From Streptomyces smyrnaeus (GTDB lineage Bacteria > Actinomycetota > Actinomycetes > Streptomycetales > Streptomycetaceae), in NCBI RefSeq assembly GCF_017676345.1, contig NZ_JAFFZM010000028.1, positions 1 to 64,000 of the forward strand: DNA of 64,000 nt. Reading direction: 5' to 3'. The notes under the pieces are model-generated. The model was not told the origin of the DNA. It saw nothing but the letters and a program-made list of their open reading frames with translations, and did no database searches. This document shows, piece after piece, positions 34,672 to 43,223 of the stretch. The position numbers and the translations under genes were made by a program. Each line of letters begins with the position of its first letter. The stretch's first letter is position 1.

Positions 34672-35520
34672 TCAGAAGGGGCGGGGGTAGCCGTAACCGA
34701 AGCCCGGAGCCGGCGCCCGGGACGCGTCGTAACCGGCCGGAGCGTGCGCGTCCCGGTCGAAGAAGGGCCGGGACTGGCTGCGCATCCACATCGCCACGGG
34801 GTCGTAGTCGTCCGCCATGGCGACGCTGGAGACGGGCAGCCCGTCCGGCACCGCGGCCACCGACTGGGCCATCATCTGCCGCGCGGCCTCGACCGACGCC
34901 GGACCGTTGTCGTACAGGTCCAGCCCCACGGTGAGATACGGGACGCCCAGCGCGGGCCGCACCCAGGCGCGGCGCAGCGAACGGACGACGGGCGTCCGGT
35001 GCGCGTTCTGCGTCAGCAGCGCATAGAACTGCGGGATCTGAAGGGTCGGCTCACTGATCCGCAGGGGCCCGGCGGGGAGTTGGTCGAGGCCCACCGCGAT
35101 CCGCCGCAGGTCCAGCCACGGGATGCCGACGCCACCGCCCGGAGCGTGCGGATTCAGCCAGATTCCCCAACGATCGGGGAAGAGCGCCGCGGCGATGTCG
35201 CGACCGCCGACGACCTCGTGCGCACGGTTCCAACCGGAGGCCGCCAGCTCCTGGGCCGAGGTCACACAGGGCGCGTAGCCGTACCCGGCCACCTCCATGT
35301 TGCCGTACTGCGCGTCGGGGGAGCCGGCCTGGCCGTTCCACAGCAGCATCCACACCTGGCTGCCCGCCAGCGCCTGGAGCAGGGCCTCATAGTTCTCGTA
35401 GGTGCCGTACGCGCCGGGCGACACCCGCCGCAGGAGCTGTTCGACGCTTCCACCCGCGCTCACCTGGGCCGCCCTTCCACCACTGCCGCCGTTCCTGCCC
35501 GACTCGTCGCCCCACACCAC
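34672..35520 (-). CDS. SseB-like protein (enhanced serine sensitivity family), 1
   Basis: A 282-residue protein with SseB-family features: YENYEALLQALAGSQVWMLLW at the N-terminus, then LFPDRWGIWLNPHAPGG, IPWLDLRRIAVGLDQLPAGP, and a C-terminal part with YLTVGLDLYDNGP. A C-terminal RPFFDRD segment precedes a Gly/Pro/Tyr-rich tail. Family members in E. coli were linked to serine sensitivity, with unknown mechanism. It begins at GTG GTG. It lies 123 bp downstream of a second SseB-like gene. Confidence 0.83.
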   Translation of the reverse strand: MVWGDESGRNGGSGGRAAQVSAGGSVEQLLRRVSPGAYGTYENYEALLQALAGSQVWMLLWNGQAGSPDAQYGNMEVAGYGYAPCVTSAQELAASGWNRAHEVVGGRDIAAALFPDRWGIWLNPHAPGGGVGIPWLDLRRIAVGLDQLPAGPLRISEPTLQIPQFYALLTQNAHRTPVVRSLRRAWVRPALGVPYLTVGLDLYDNGPASVEAARQMMAQSVAAVPDGLPVSSVAMADDYDPVAMWMRSQSRPFFDRDAHAPAGYDASRAPAPGFGYGYPRPF

Positions 35521-35643
35521 TATCCAACCAGCTTAAGAGGGGGCCGGGACATCGGTACTCGTACTCGGTTCGGGTCCGCTCCCGGGACCGGATCGGCCCC
35601 GCGCGCCGCCGGGTACCGACTCCGCGCCGGCCCCTGGCCGTGC

Positions 35644-36447
35644 TCAGGCCGGGGTCTCCCTGGTGTAGAAGGGACGGACACACTGCCGCATCCAGTCCAC
35701 CACCGGGTCCTCGGCCGCATCGAGCAGCACCATCTGGAGCGGCCAGCGCACCTGCGCCACGTGCAGCGCCCTGCCGAGCGCATCGTGCGCCGCCTGCCGG
35801 GACTCGGGGTCCAGCAGATCCAGCTCCACCCCGATGAACAGCGCGGGCGGGTCACCCTCCGTACTGGCGAGCCCCCGCCGGGCCGTCCGTACGGCCGGGA
35901 GCGCCGCGAACTCGGCCGAGGCGGCGGCGAGGAAGGAGAGCGGGTCGTCCTGCCAGTCCGGCTCGAACAGCCGTACCCGCGCCCCACGTGCGACTCCGGC
36001 CGCTGCCTGCTCGTTCGGGGTGTTGGCGCACAGCTCCGCGACGGCCTCGGCGGGCAGCGGCACCCCCACCGTCCCCTCCGGGTTGACCGCGATGCCCACT
36101 CCCGGCGGCAGCCCCCGAGCGAACTGTCTGGCCGGAGCGATGGTGAAGGACATGTGCGAGCCGACGACGTGCAGGAACTGCTCCTGCGAGCTGAAGACCG
36201 GCACATAGACAGCGCCGTCCAACTCGATGGTGGGCAGGTCCAGTTCGCGGCTCTCCCGGCTGCCCCCCTCCGGGAGCGGCACCCACACGCTGCTGCGACC
36301 CAGCACCTCCAGCAGCCGGGCGCCCGCGTGCGGCACCTGGAGCGAGGCGGCCAGGGCTTCCTCCAGCTCGTTGCCGGGCCAGCCGCCCCCGTGCCCGGGC
36401 CCGAAGTGCTGCGGCTGCTGCGGCTGGGGCTGCGAGGGAACTGTCAT
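35644..36447 (-). CDS. SseB-like protein (enhanced serine sensitivity family), 2
   Basis: A 267-residue SseB-family protein. Typical parts are the N-terminal LEEALAASLQVPHAGARLLEV, then VWVPLPEGG, VYVPVFSSQEQFLHV, the GIAVNPEGTVGVPLP strand pair, and a C-terminal domain with FIGVELDLLDPES ending RPFYTRET. The ATG at 36447 gives a Pro/Gln-rich short leader; an ATG at 36465 is possible. It shares the C-terminal DWMRQCVRPFYTRE pattern with its neighbour's MWMRSQSRPFFDRD, so the two are paralogues. They lie just upstream of serine/glycine metabolism genes. Confidence 0.84.
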   Translation of the reverse strand: MTVPSQPQPQQPQHFGPGHGGGWPGNELEEALAASLQVPHAGARLLEVLGRSSVWVPLPEGGSRESRELDLPTIELDGAVYVPVFSSQEQFLHVVGSHMSFTIAPARQFARGLPPGVGIAVNPEGTVGVPLPAEAVAELCANTPNEQAAAGVARGARVRLFEPDWQDDPLSFLAAASAEFAALPAVRTARRGLASTEGDPPALFIGVELDLLDPESRQAAHDALGRALHVAQVRWPLQMVLLDAAEDPVVDWMRQCVRPFYTRETPA

Positions 36448-36626
36448 ACAGGCAAGCCTATCCATGCTCCGCGCGCACGGTCCCGCGAGGGAGGGATGGC
36501 TCCCGTCCCTCGGACGAGGCGGAGGAACACGTCCGGCGACGCTCCGGTTGCATCCCTGATGCATCGCCCGAAAAGTGGTTTCCGTCCCACTACGTGCCAT
36601 TCGGCACGCTCATTGGAGGAGAGCAC

Positions 36627-37253
36627 ATGCGCGTGAACAGAATCACCGCCACCGCCGTCACCGTCTCCCTGGCCGGCTCGCTCGCCATCGGCGCGGCGGG
36701 CGCGGCCTCCTCCGCGGCGTCCTCGCTGCCCGCGGATCACGCCTCGGGGCACCGGTCCGGCGTCCATCAACCCGCCGACCACGACACCGGTGCGGGGCAG
36801 GGCAAGCCGGATCCGACGGGAGACAACGACGCGCAGGGGCAGAAGCCCGCGCAGCAGCCCAAGCCCGCCCAGCCGCAGAAGCCGGAACAGGGCAAGCCGC
36901 AAAAGCCCGGTCAGCAGCAGGACGACCCGCTGGAGCAGCAGAAGCCCACCACCGAACAGAAGCCCGCCCAGCAGCAGAAGCCGAAGCAGCCGCAGAAGCC
37001 CTCGGCCTCCAAGCCCGACCCGTCGAAGCCCGAGCAGCAGAAGCCCGCGAAGCCGGGCAAGCCTGGCCAGACCGAGCAGTCGAAGCCCGGCAAGCCCGCC
37101 AAGCCCGGGCAGACCGAGCAGCAGAAGCCCGCGAAGCCCGCCAAGCCGGGCAAGCCTGCCGGTCAGCAGCCCGCGCAGGGGCAGACTCCCGGCAAGCAGG
37201 AACAGGAGCAGCAGCTGCTGCCGCAGAAGCTGACTCCCGGGCAGCAGTCCTGA
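36627..37253 (+). CDS. Secreted Gln/Lys/Pro-rich repeat protein
   Basis: A 208-residue exported protein. The ATG has GGAGGA at 6 nt. A signal peptide (RVNRITATAVTVSLAGSLAI then Ala-rich) ends near ASSAASS. The mature part is almost wholly low complexity: irregular repeats of (Q)KP, PAKPGKPGQTEQ and GKPQKPG, no Cys and no folded domain. Such tails occur in cell-wall-spanning or coat-like proteins, but there is no sortase or membrane anchor here. Its stop is 7 bp from the stop of the converging ATPase gene. Confidence 0.78.
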   Translation: MRVNRITATAVTVSLAGSLAIGAAGAASSAASSLPADHASGHRSGVHQPADHDTGAGQGKPDPTGDNDAQGQKPAQQPKPAQPQKPEQGKPQKPGQQQDDPLEQQKPTTEQKPAQQQKPKQPQKPSASKPDPSKPEQQKPAKPGKPGQTEQSKPGKPAKPGQTEQQKPAKPAKPGKPAGQQPAQGQTPGKQEQEQQLLPQKLTPGQQS

Positions 37254-37260
37254 AGGCCGC

Positions 37261-38145
37261 TCACCCGGGGAGCGGGCCGCTGATCCCGGTCACTCCCTGA
37301 GCCCGGCCACAGCTGCTCCCGTCGGTGGTCCCGTCGTCCCTTCCGGGCGGCGGGACCACCGCCGCCCGCGGTCCGGCCCTGGCCGACGGCACGGCCGCGG
37401 GCACCACCGGAGCGGGCGGCGCTGCGGTAGGCGGCGGCGCCGCAGCGGGTGCGGGCACCGGCCGCAGATGGGCCGAGACCGCCATGGGCACGCCCGCCGG
37501 CAGCGACTCGAAGCGCACGGCCCGCAGTGCCTGGGCCGCGCTCCGGTCCAGCAGCACCGAGGAGACGCAGCCGGCCGGCAGCCGCCCCGTCACGGCGGCG
37601 GTCCGCAGCCTGCCCACGGCACGCAGATGACGGCGGAAGGCGTAGCCGGACACCCGCCTGCCCCGCGCGGTCTGCCCGGCCAGCGCGTCCTCGGGGGCGA
37701 CGTCGAGCAGCAGCAGATGGAGCGACCGGCCCCGGCGTACCGCGTCCCGGGCCAGCCAGCGGCGCACCCAGCTCTGCGTGCCGCAGTCGTGCACCACGAC
37801 GGCGGCCCCGGAACCGAGCGCGGCGCGCAGCCTGGCGTAGTGGGCGAGCCGTACCAGCGGCCGGTAGACGCCGTACGGCAGCCAGCGCGGCATCCGGCGC
37901 TCCCAGCGCTCCCGGGCGTCCTGGGAGTCGATGCGGACGACGTCGGAACCCCCGGGAACGGCGCTTCTCATCAGGGTGGACTTGCCGCCCCCGGGCAGCC
38001 CGGAGACGACCACCACGTCCCCCGACCGGTAGCGCAGCGTGCGCTCGGTGGCGGTCCGGCGCAGGTCGTGGCGGACCACGGGGCGGGCGGTGGGACCCGC
38101 CCGCGCACCCCTCGGCATCGCGTCTGCACGGCACAGGCTGCCCAA
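37261..38145 (-). CDS. P-loop ATPase/kinase-like protein (AAA_33/zeta-toxin-like)
   Basis: A 294-residue protein with Walker A GLPGGGKST at about residue 49-57, then a strand VVRIDSQD and a lid-like Arg-rich stretch. It resembles small kinases of the AAA_33 group (zeta-toxin, polynucleotide kinase-like). The C-terminal 70 residues are Ala/Pro-rich and disordered. The start is TTG at 38145, with GGGGAG at 5 nt; the first ATG (38118) has none. An AT-rich promoter lies about 45 bp upstream. Its function is unknown. Confidence 0.75.
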   Translation of the reverse strand: MGSLCRADAMPRGARAGPTARPVVRHDLRRTATERTLRYRSGDVVVVSGLPGGGKSTLMRSAVPGGSDVVRIDSQDARERWERRMPRWLPYGVYRPLVRLAHYARLRAALGSGAAVVVHDCGTQSWVRRWLARDAVRRGRSLHLLLLDVAPEDALAGQTARGRRVSGYAFRRHLRAVGRLRTAAVTGRLPAGCVSSVLLDRSAAQALRAVRFESLPAGVPMAVSAHLRPVPAPAAAPPPTAAPPAPVVPAAVPSARAGPRAAVVPPPGRDDGTTDGSSCGRAQGVTGISGPLPG

Positions 38146-38190
38146 TGGATCTCCCCTCCCGAGGTGACGGCTCGGCCGCCACCCCCCAAG

Positions 38191-38218
38191 TATGTAAAGA
38201 AAAGGTAATGTGATTCAA
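38191..38218 (-). promoter_or_regulatory. Promoter of the ATPase gene
   Basis: On the minus strand TTGAAT (38218-38213) and TACATA (38196-38191) are 16 bp apart in an AT-rich patch that stands out from the surroundings. This would put the transcript start about 40 bp before the TTG start codon. Confidence 0.4.
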
Positions 38219-38304
38219 GGTGGACGGCTTCCGCACAGGGGCAGCCACGGCCCGCTCACCCGTGCGATGATGTGCGCACTCAACTCCATACCGGCCGTTC
38301 GAAC

Positions 38305-38545
38305 CCGCGCGGGAGAGTCCCCGGCAAGCGGCAGCAGCAACCGCACTCCGGGGCGCCGAAGGAGCAAGATCCTCCCTTGAATCTCTCAGGCCCCGTTACC
38401 GCGCAGGCTAGGCAGATCTGAAAAGCGGACCGTCACGCTCACGCCCCGGTGTGGGCCGACGGTTCCACCCAAGGTGCAAGCCGCGCTCCAGCCGTTCGGG
38501 AGCTGTCGGCGAACCTCTCAGGTTCCGATGACAGATGGGGAGGAC
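38305..38545 (+). ncRNA. Tandem glycine riboswitch upstream of gcvT
   Basis: Two glycine-aptamer domains in tandem, ending about 50 bp before gcvT. Domain one has GGGAGAGTCC (38311), then GGCGCCGAAGGAGCAAGATC (38352) and AATCTCTCAGGC (38380). Domain two has CACCCAAGGTGCAAGC and AACCTCTCAGGTTCC with CAGATGGGGAGG at the end. These strings are the conserved cores of the glycine riboswitch. Glycine binding normally turns on the glycine cleavage operon. The expression platform is likely the region of the second-domain 3' arm and the gcvT ribosome site. Confidence 0.9.
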
Positions 38546-38594
38546 ATCCACGTCATACCCCTTGTGGGGATTCATCGGGACTCTGGGAGCCTGC

Positions 38595-39731
38595 ATGACC
38601 GAGCCACCGGCCAACCGTAAGACCGCGCTGGACGCCACGCACCGCGCGCTGGGCGCCACCATGACCGACTTCGCGGGCTGGGACATGCCGCTGCGCTACG
38701 GCAGCGAGCGCGAGGAGCATCTGGCCGTCCGCTCGGCCGCCGGCCTCTTCGACCTCTCCCATATGGGTGAGATCACCGTCACCGGACCGCAGGCGGGCGC
38801 GCTGCTCGACTACGCGCTGGTGGGCAATCTGTCCAAGCTGGCCGTCGGCCGCGCCCGCTACACGATGATCTGCGACGAGAACGGCGGCATCCTCGACGAC
38901 CTGATCGTCTACCGGCTGGGCCAGCAGGACGAGCCGGAATACCTGGTCGTCGCCAACGCGGCCAACGCGCAGACCGTGCTGGACGCACTGGTCGAACGCC
39001 AGGACGGCTTCGGCGCCGAGGTGCGGGACGACCGGGACAAGTACGCGCTCATCGCCGTCCAGGGCCCGGCCGCCGCGGGCATCCTCAAGCAGTTGACCGG
39101 CTTCGACGTGGACGGGCTGCGCTACTACGCGGGCGAGCGCGACATCGTGGCGGACAAGCCCGCGCTCATCGCCCGTACGGGGTACACCGGTGAGGACGGT
39201 TTCGAGCTGTTCGTCTCCCCCGACGACGCCGTCGCCGTCTGGGAAGCGCTGATGGCGGCGGGCAAGGACGCCGAGCTGGTGCCGTGCGGGCTCAGCTGCC
39301 GCGACACGCTCCGGCTGGAGGCGGGCATGCCGCTGTACGGGCACGAGCTGTCCACCGCGCTGACCCCGTTCGACGCCGGCCTGGGGCGGATCGTGAAGTT
39401 CGAGAAGTCGACCAACGAGGGCCGCTTCGTGGGACGGGACGCGCTGGCCACGGCCGCCGAACGCGCCCGGACCGCGCCGCCGCGCAAGCTGGTCGGGCTG
39501 ATCGCCGAGGGGCGCCGGGTGCCGCGCGCCGGCTACCCCGTGGTCGCCGACGGCCAGGTTGTGGGCGAAGTCACCTCCGGAGCGCCCTCGCCGACGCTGG
39601 GCAAGCCGATCGCCATGGCGTACGTGGACGCGGCCCACGCGGAGCCCGGGACGAAGGGGGTCGCGGTCGACATCCGGGGCTCCCACGAGCCCTACGAGGT
39701 CGTGGCGTTGCCCTTCTACAAGAGGCACTGA
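38595..39731 (+). CDS. gcvT: Glycine cleavage system T protein (aminomethyltransferase)
   Basis: GcvT, 378 residues, takes the aminomethyl group from lipoylated GcvH and passes the methylene to tetrahydrofolate, releasing ammonia. LYGHELST, the SPTLGKPIAMAYVD block and the folate-binding regions (AGWDMPLRYGSEREEHLAVR, SAAGLFDLSHMGEI) are all present. The ATG at 38595 with GGGAG at 5 nt follows the riboswitch; an in-frame upstream ATG at 38535 lies within it and is not used. gcvH follows after 160 bp; gcvP and lpd are elsewhere. Confidence 0.96.
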   Translation: MTEPPANRKTALDATHRALGATMTDFAGWDMPLRYGSEREEHLAVRSAAGLFDLSHMGEITVTGPQAGALLDYALVGNLSKLAVGRARYTMICDENGGILDDLIVYRLGQQDEPEYLVVANAANAQTVLDALVERQDGFGAEVRDDRDKYALIAVQGPAAAGILKQLTGFDVDGLRYYAGERDIVADKPALIARTGYTGEDGFELFVSPDDAVAVWEALMAAGKDAELVPCGLSCRDTLRLEAGMPLYGHELSTALTPFDAGLGRIVKFEKSTNEGRFVGRDALATAAERARTAPPRKLVGLIAEGRRVPRAGYPVVADGQVVGEVTSGAPSPTLGKPIAMAYVDAAHAEPGTKGVAVDIRGSHEPYEVVALPFYKRH

Positions 39732-39891
39732 GCCGCGCGAGGCACACAGGCGCCGAAGGACCGCACCACCGGCGGGCCGGGTCACCGCACCGGGCTGAGC
39801 GCCGCGCGTCGGTGGGTCCGCGTTCGGGCTCCCCGTTCCACCTGCCAAGACCGTTTTCACTGCACCTTTCGCATCCGGGAGAATCAGACTC

Positions 39892-40272
39892 ATGAGCAAC
39901 CCCCAGCAGCTCCGCTACAGCAAGGAGCACGAGTGGCTGTCCGACGTCGAGGACGGCGTCGCGACGGTCGGTATCACCGAGCACGCCGCCAACGCGCTCG
40001 GTGATGTGGTTTTCGTCCAGCTCCCCGAGGTGGGCGACACCGTCACCGCGGGCGAGACCTGTGGCGAGCTGGAGTCCACCAAGTCCGTCAGCGACCTCTA
40101 CTCCCCCGCCTCCGGCGAGATCACCGAGATCAACCAGGACGTGGTGGACGACCCGGCGCTGGTGAACTCCGCTCCGTTCGAGGGCGGCTGGCTGTTCAAG
40201 GTGAAGATCTCCGAGGTGCCGGACGACCTGCTCTCGGCCGACGAGTACGCCGCATTCGCCTCAGGCAGCTGA
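39892..40272 (+). CDS. gcvH: Glycine cleavage system H protein
   Basis: GcvH, 126 residues, the lipoyl carrier of the glycine cleavage complex. The lipoylated Lys64 lies in the typical ELESTKSVSDLYSP hairpin, and the fold begins YSKEHEWLSD and ends with the DEYAAFAS helix. The ATG at 39892 has GGGAG at about 10 nt. A 17-bp perfect hairpin follows at once and may separate its expression from glyA. It lies between gcvT and glyA. Confidence 0.97.
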   Translation: MSNPQQLRYSKEHEWLSDVEDGVATVGITEHAANALGDVVFVQLPEVGDTVTAGETCGELESTKSVSDLYSPASGEITEINQDVVDDPALVNSAPFEGGWLFKVKISEVPDDLLSADEYAAFASGS

Positions 40273-40279
40273 GGCGCCC

Positions 40280-40317
40280 GCCTCGGGTGACCGAGGTACG
40301 CCTCGGTCACCCGAGGC
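40280..40317. terminator. Hairpin between gcvH and glyA
   Basis: A perfect 17-bp stem (GCCTCGGGTGACCGAGG, four-base loop TACG) lies 8 bp after the gcvH stop and 42 bp before glyA. It could attenuate or separate transcription. Confidence 0.68.
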
Positions 40318-40358
40318 AGCTTGCCCACCCCGCCGCCACTGACAGGGACGGTTCTTCC

Positions 40359-41633
40359 ATGTCGCTTCTGAACGGTTCTCTTCACGAGGTCGACCCCGAC
40401 GTCGCCGCCGCCGTCGACGCCGAACTCCACCGCCAGCAGTCCACCCTCGAGATGATCGCCTCGGAGAACTTCGCTCCGGTCGCCTCCATGGAGGCCCAGG
40501 GCTCGGTCCTCACCAACAAGTACGCCGAGGGCTACCCCGGCCGCCGCTACTACGGCGGCTGCGAGTACGTCGACGTGGTCGAGACCCTGGCCAGGGACCG
40601 CGTCAAGGCGCTGTTCGACGCCGAGGCCGCGAACGTGCAGCCGCACTCCGGCGCCCAGGCGAACGCCGCCGCGATGTTCGCGCTGCTCAAGCCCGGCGAC
40701 ACCATCCTTGGGCTGGATCTGGCCCACGGTGGGCACCTCACCCACGGCATGAAGATCAACTTCTCCGGCAAGCTCTACAACGTCGTCGCCTACAAGGTCG
40801 ACGACGAGACCAGCCGGGTGGACATGGAGGAGGTCGCGCGGCTGGCCAAGGAGCACCGCCCGCAGCTGATCATCGCGGGCTGGTCCGCCTACCCCCGCCA
40901 GCTGGACTTCGCCGCCTTCCGCCGGATCGCCGACGAGGTCGGCGCCTACCTGATGGTGGACATGGCGCACTTCGCCGGCCTGGTCGCCGCCGGGCTGCAC
41001 CCCAGCCCGGTGCCGCACGCGGACGTGGTCACGACCACCACGCACAAGACCCTCGGCGGCCCGCGCGGCGGTGTGATCCTGTCGAAGAAGGAACACGCCA
41101 AGAAGATCAACTCGGCGGTCTTCCCCGGCCAGCAGGGCGGCCCGCTGGAGCATGTGATCGCCGCCAAGGCCGTCGCCTTCAAGGTCGCGGCCAGCGACGA
41201 CTTCAAGGACCGGCAGCAGCGCACCCTCTCCGGCGCCCGCATCCTCGCCGAGCGCCTGCTGCGGCAGGACACGGTGGACGCCGGGGTCTCCGTGCTGTCC
41301 GGCGGCACCGACGTCCACCTGGTCCTGGTCGACCTGCGCAACAGCGAACTGGACGGGCAGCAGGCCGAGGACCGGCTCCACGACATCGGCATCACCGTCA
41401 ACCGCAACGCCGTCCCCAACGACCCGCGGCCCCCGATGGTGACCTCCGGCCTGCGCATCGGCACGCCCGCGCTGGCCACCCGGGGCTTCCAGGACGAGGA
41501 CTTCACCGAGGTCGCCGACATCATCGCCGAGGCCCTGCTGCCCGGCTTCGACGACACCAAGGGCAAGGCCCTCGCCGCACGGGTCACCGCCCTCGCGGAA
41601 AAGCACCCCCTCTACCCCACACTGGGTAAGTAG
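40359..41633 (+). CDS. glyA: Serine hydroxymethyltransferase
   Basis: GlyA, 424 residues, interconverts serine and glycine with 5,10-methylene-tetrahydrofolate, in a PLP-dependent reaction. IASENFA, the YYGGCEYVD block, DMAHFAGLVAAGLHP and the PLP-Lys motif TTTTHKTLGGPRGG are complete. The ATG at 40359 is chosen over an in-frame GTG at 40287 that lies in the hairpin. It is usual for Streptomyces to have this second SHMT linked to the gcv genes, in addition to a housekeeping one, as far as I recall. Confidence 0.96.
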   Translation: MSLLNGSLHEVDPDVAAAVDAELHRQQSTLEMIASENFAPVASMEAQGSVLTNKYAEGYPGRRYYGGCEYVDVVETLARDRVKALFDAEAANVQPHSGAQANAAAMFALLKPGDTILGLDLAHGGHLTHGMKINFSGKLYNVVAYKVDDETSRVDMEEVARLAKEHRPQLIIAGWSAYPRQLDFAAFRRIADEVGAYLMVDMAHFAGLVAAGLHPSPVPHADVVTTTTHKTLGGPRGGVILSKKEHAKKINSAVFPGQQGGPLEHVIAAKAVAFKVAASDDFKDRQQRTLSGARILAERLLRQDTVDAGVSVLSGGTDVHLVLVDLRNSELDGQQAEDRLHDIGITVNRNAVPNDPRPPMVTSGLRIGTPALATRGFQDEDFTEVADIIAEALLPGFDDTKGKALAARVTALAEKHPLYPTLGK

Positions 41634-41640
41634 GACAGCT

Positions 41641-41700
41641 CCCGCCCTGTCGGAGGGGCCCACCCGGTCCCTCCGGCCCGGGCCCCTCCGGCAGGGCGGG
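41641..41700. terminator. Terminator after glyA
   Basis: A long inverted repeat (CCCGCCCTG then CGGAGGGGCC arm, complement at the other end, one mismatch) begins 7 bp after the glyA stop. Confidence 0.72.
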
Positions 41701-41773
41701 CAATCGAGCCCCGCGCCGTAGCGCGCCCCACACAGACATCGCACTCGCGCCCGCAAGGGCATGGAGCCGCACC

Positions 41774-43156
41774 ATGGCAATCTCGGTCTTCGACCTGTTC
41801 TCGATCGGCATCGGCCCGTCGAGCTCCCACACAGTGGGCCCGATGCGCGCCGCGCGCATGTTCGCGCGCCGGCTGAAGAACGAGGGCGCGCTGGCGCACA
41901 CCGCCTCCGTACGCGCCGAGCTGTTCGGCTCCCTCGGCGCGACCGGTCACGGCCACGGCACCCCCAAGGCCGTTCTGCTGGGCCTGGAGGGCGAGTCCCC
42001 GCGCACGGTCGACGTGGAGAACGCGGACGAGCGGGTGGCGCGGATCCGCGAGGAAGGCCGGCTGCGCCTCCTCGCCGCCGAGATAGGCGACACCCACGAG
42101 ATCCGGTTCGACGAGCGCACCCAGCTGATCCTGCACCGGCGCCGCTCCCTGCCGTACCACGCCAACGGCATGACTCTCTTCGCCTACGACGAGGCGGGCA
42201 CCCCGCTGTTGGAGAAGACGTACTACTCGGTCGGCGGCGGTTTCGTCGTGGACGAGGACGCGGTGGGCGAGGACCGCATCAAACTGGACGACACCGTCCT
42301 GCGTCACCCCTTCCGCACCGGCGACGAACTGCTGCGCCTCACCCGGGAGACCGGGCTGTCCGTCTCCCGGCTGATGCTGGAGAACGAGAAGGCCTGGCGC
42401 ACCGAGGACGAGATCCGCGCGGGCCTGCTGGAGATCTGGCAGGTGATGAAGGACTGCGTGGCACGCGGCCTGTCCCAGGAGGGCATCCTGCCCGGCGGCC
42501 TCAAGGTCCGCCGCCGCGCCGCCACTTCGGCACGCCAGCTGCGCGCGGAGGGCCAGGTCGAGGCGCACGCCATGGAGTGGACGACGCTCTACGCCATGGC
42601 CGTCAACGAGGAGAACGCGGCCGGCGGTCGCGTGGTGACCGCGCCGACCAACGGCGCCGCCGGCATCATCCCCGCCGTCCTGCACTACGCCCACCACTTC
42701 GTGCCGGGCACCGACGACGACGCCGTCGTCCGCTTCCTGCTGGCCGCGGGCGCCATCGGCATGCTCTTCAAGCAGAACGCCTCCATCTCCGGCGCGGAGG
42801 TCGGCTGCCAGGGCGAGGTCGGCTCGGCCTGCTCCATGGCCGCCGGCGGCCTCGCCGAGATCCTCGGCGGCAGCCCGGAACAGGTCGAGAACGCCGCGGA
42901 GATCGGCATCGAACACAACCTCGGCCTCACCTGCGACCCGGTCGGCGGCCTCGTCCAGATCCCCTGCATCGAGCGCAACGGCATGGCCGCCGTCAAGGCG
43001 GTCACGGCCGCCCGGATGTCCCTGCGCGGCGACGGCCGCCACCATGTCTCCCTCGACAAGGCCATCAAGACCATGCGCGACACGGGCGCCGACATGAAGG
43101 TCAAGTACAAGGAGACCGCGCGCGGCGGGCTCGCGGTGAACGTCATCGAGTGCTGA
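41774..43156 (+). CDS. sdaA: L-serine ammonia-lyase (single-chain, iron-sulphur type)
   Basis: L-serine dehydratase, 460 residues, converts serine to pyruvate and ammonia with a [4Fe-4S] cluster. The N-terminal beta domain begins SVFDLFSIGIGPSSSHTVGPM and the C-terminal alpha domain carries GCQGEVGSACSMAAGGL and TCDPVGGLVQIPCIERNGM, with the cluster Cys. It has the single-chain form of most actinobacteria. Upstream SHMT and SseB-type genes suggest a local serine/glycine module. It is followed by the converging RR gene. Confidence 0.95.
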   Translation: MAISVFDLFSIGIGPSSSHTVGPMRAARMFARRLKNEGALAHTASVRAELFGSLGATGHGHGTPKAVLLGLEGESPRTVDVENADERVARIREEGRLRLLAAEIGDTHEIRFDERTQLILHRRRSLPYHANGMTLFAYDEAGTPLLEKTYYSVGGGFVVDEDAVGEDRIKLDDTVLRHPFRTGDELLRLTRETGLSVSRLMLENEKAWRTEDEIRAGLLEIWQVMKDCVARGLSQEGILPGGLKVRRRAATSARQLRAEGQVEAHAMEWTTLYAMAVNEENAAGGRVVTAPTNGAAGIIPAVLHYAHHFVPGTDDDAVVRFLLAAGAIGMLFKQNASISGAEVGCQGEVGSACSMAAGGLAEILGGSPEQVENAAEIGIEHNLGLTCDPVGGLVQIPCIERNGMAAVKAVTAARMSLRGDGRHHVSLDKAIKTMRDTGADMKVKYKETARGGLAVNVIEC

Positions 43157-43223
43157 GGACGCTGCCCGCGGCCAGGCGGACCCCCGCAGTCGCACGCGCC
43201 GCGTCACCGCGGGGGCGGTGGGC

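Noticed and set aside
34478..34789. Minus-strand 103-residue frame upstream of the peptide-transporter operon
   Set aside because: No ribosome site, basic low-quality sequence, and it overlaps the SseB-like gene.
36591..36626. In-frame start upstream of the Gln/Lys/Pro-rich protein
   Set aside because: The ATG at 36627 has an optimal GGAGGA and gives a good signal peptide.
39741..39765. GGCGCCGAAGGACCGCAC, resembling a glycine riboswitch core after gcvT
   Set aside because: The rest of the aptamer (GGAGAG and CTCTCAGG cores) is missing in this 160-bp gap.
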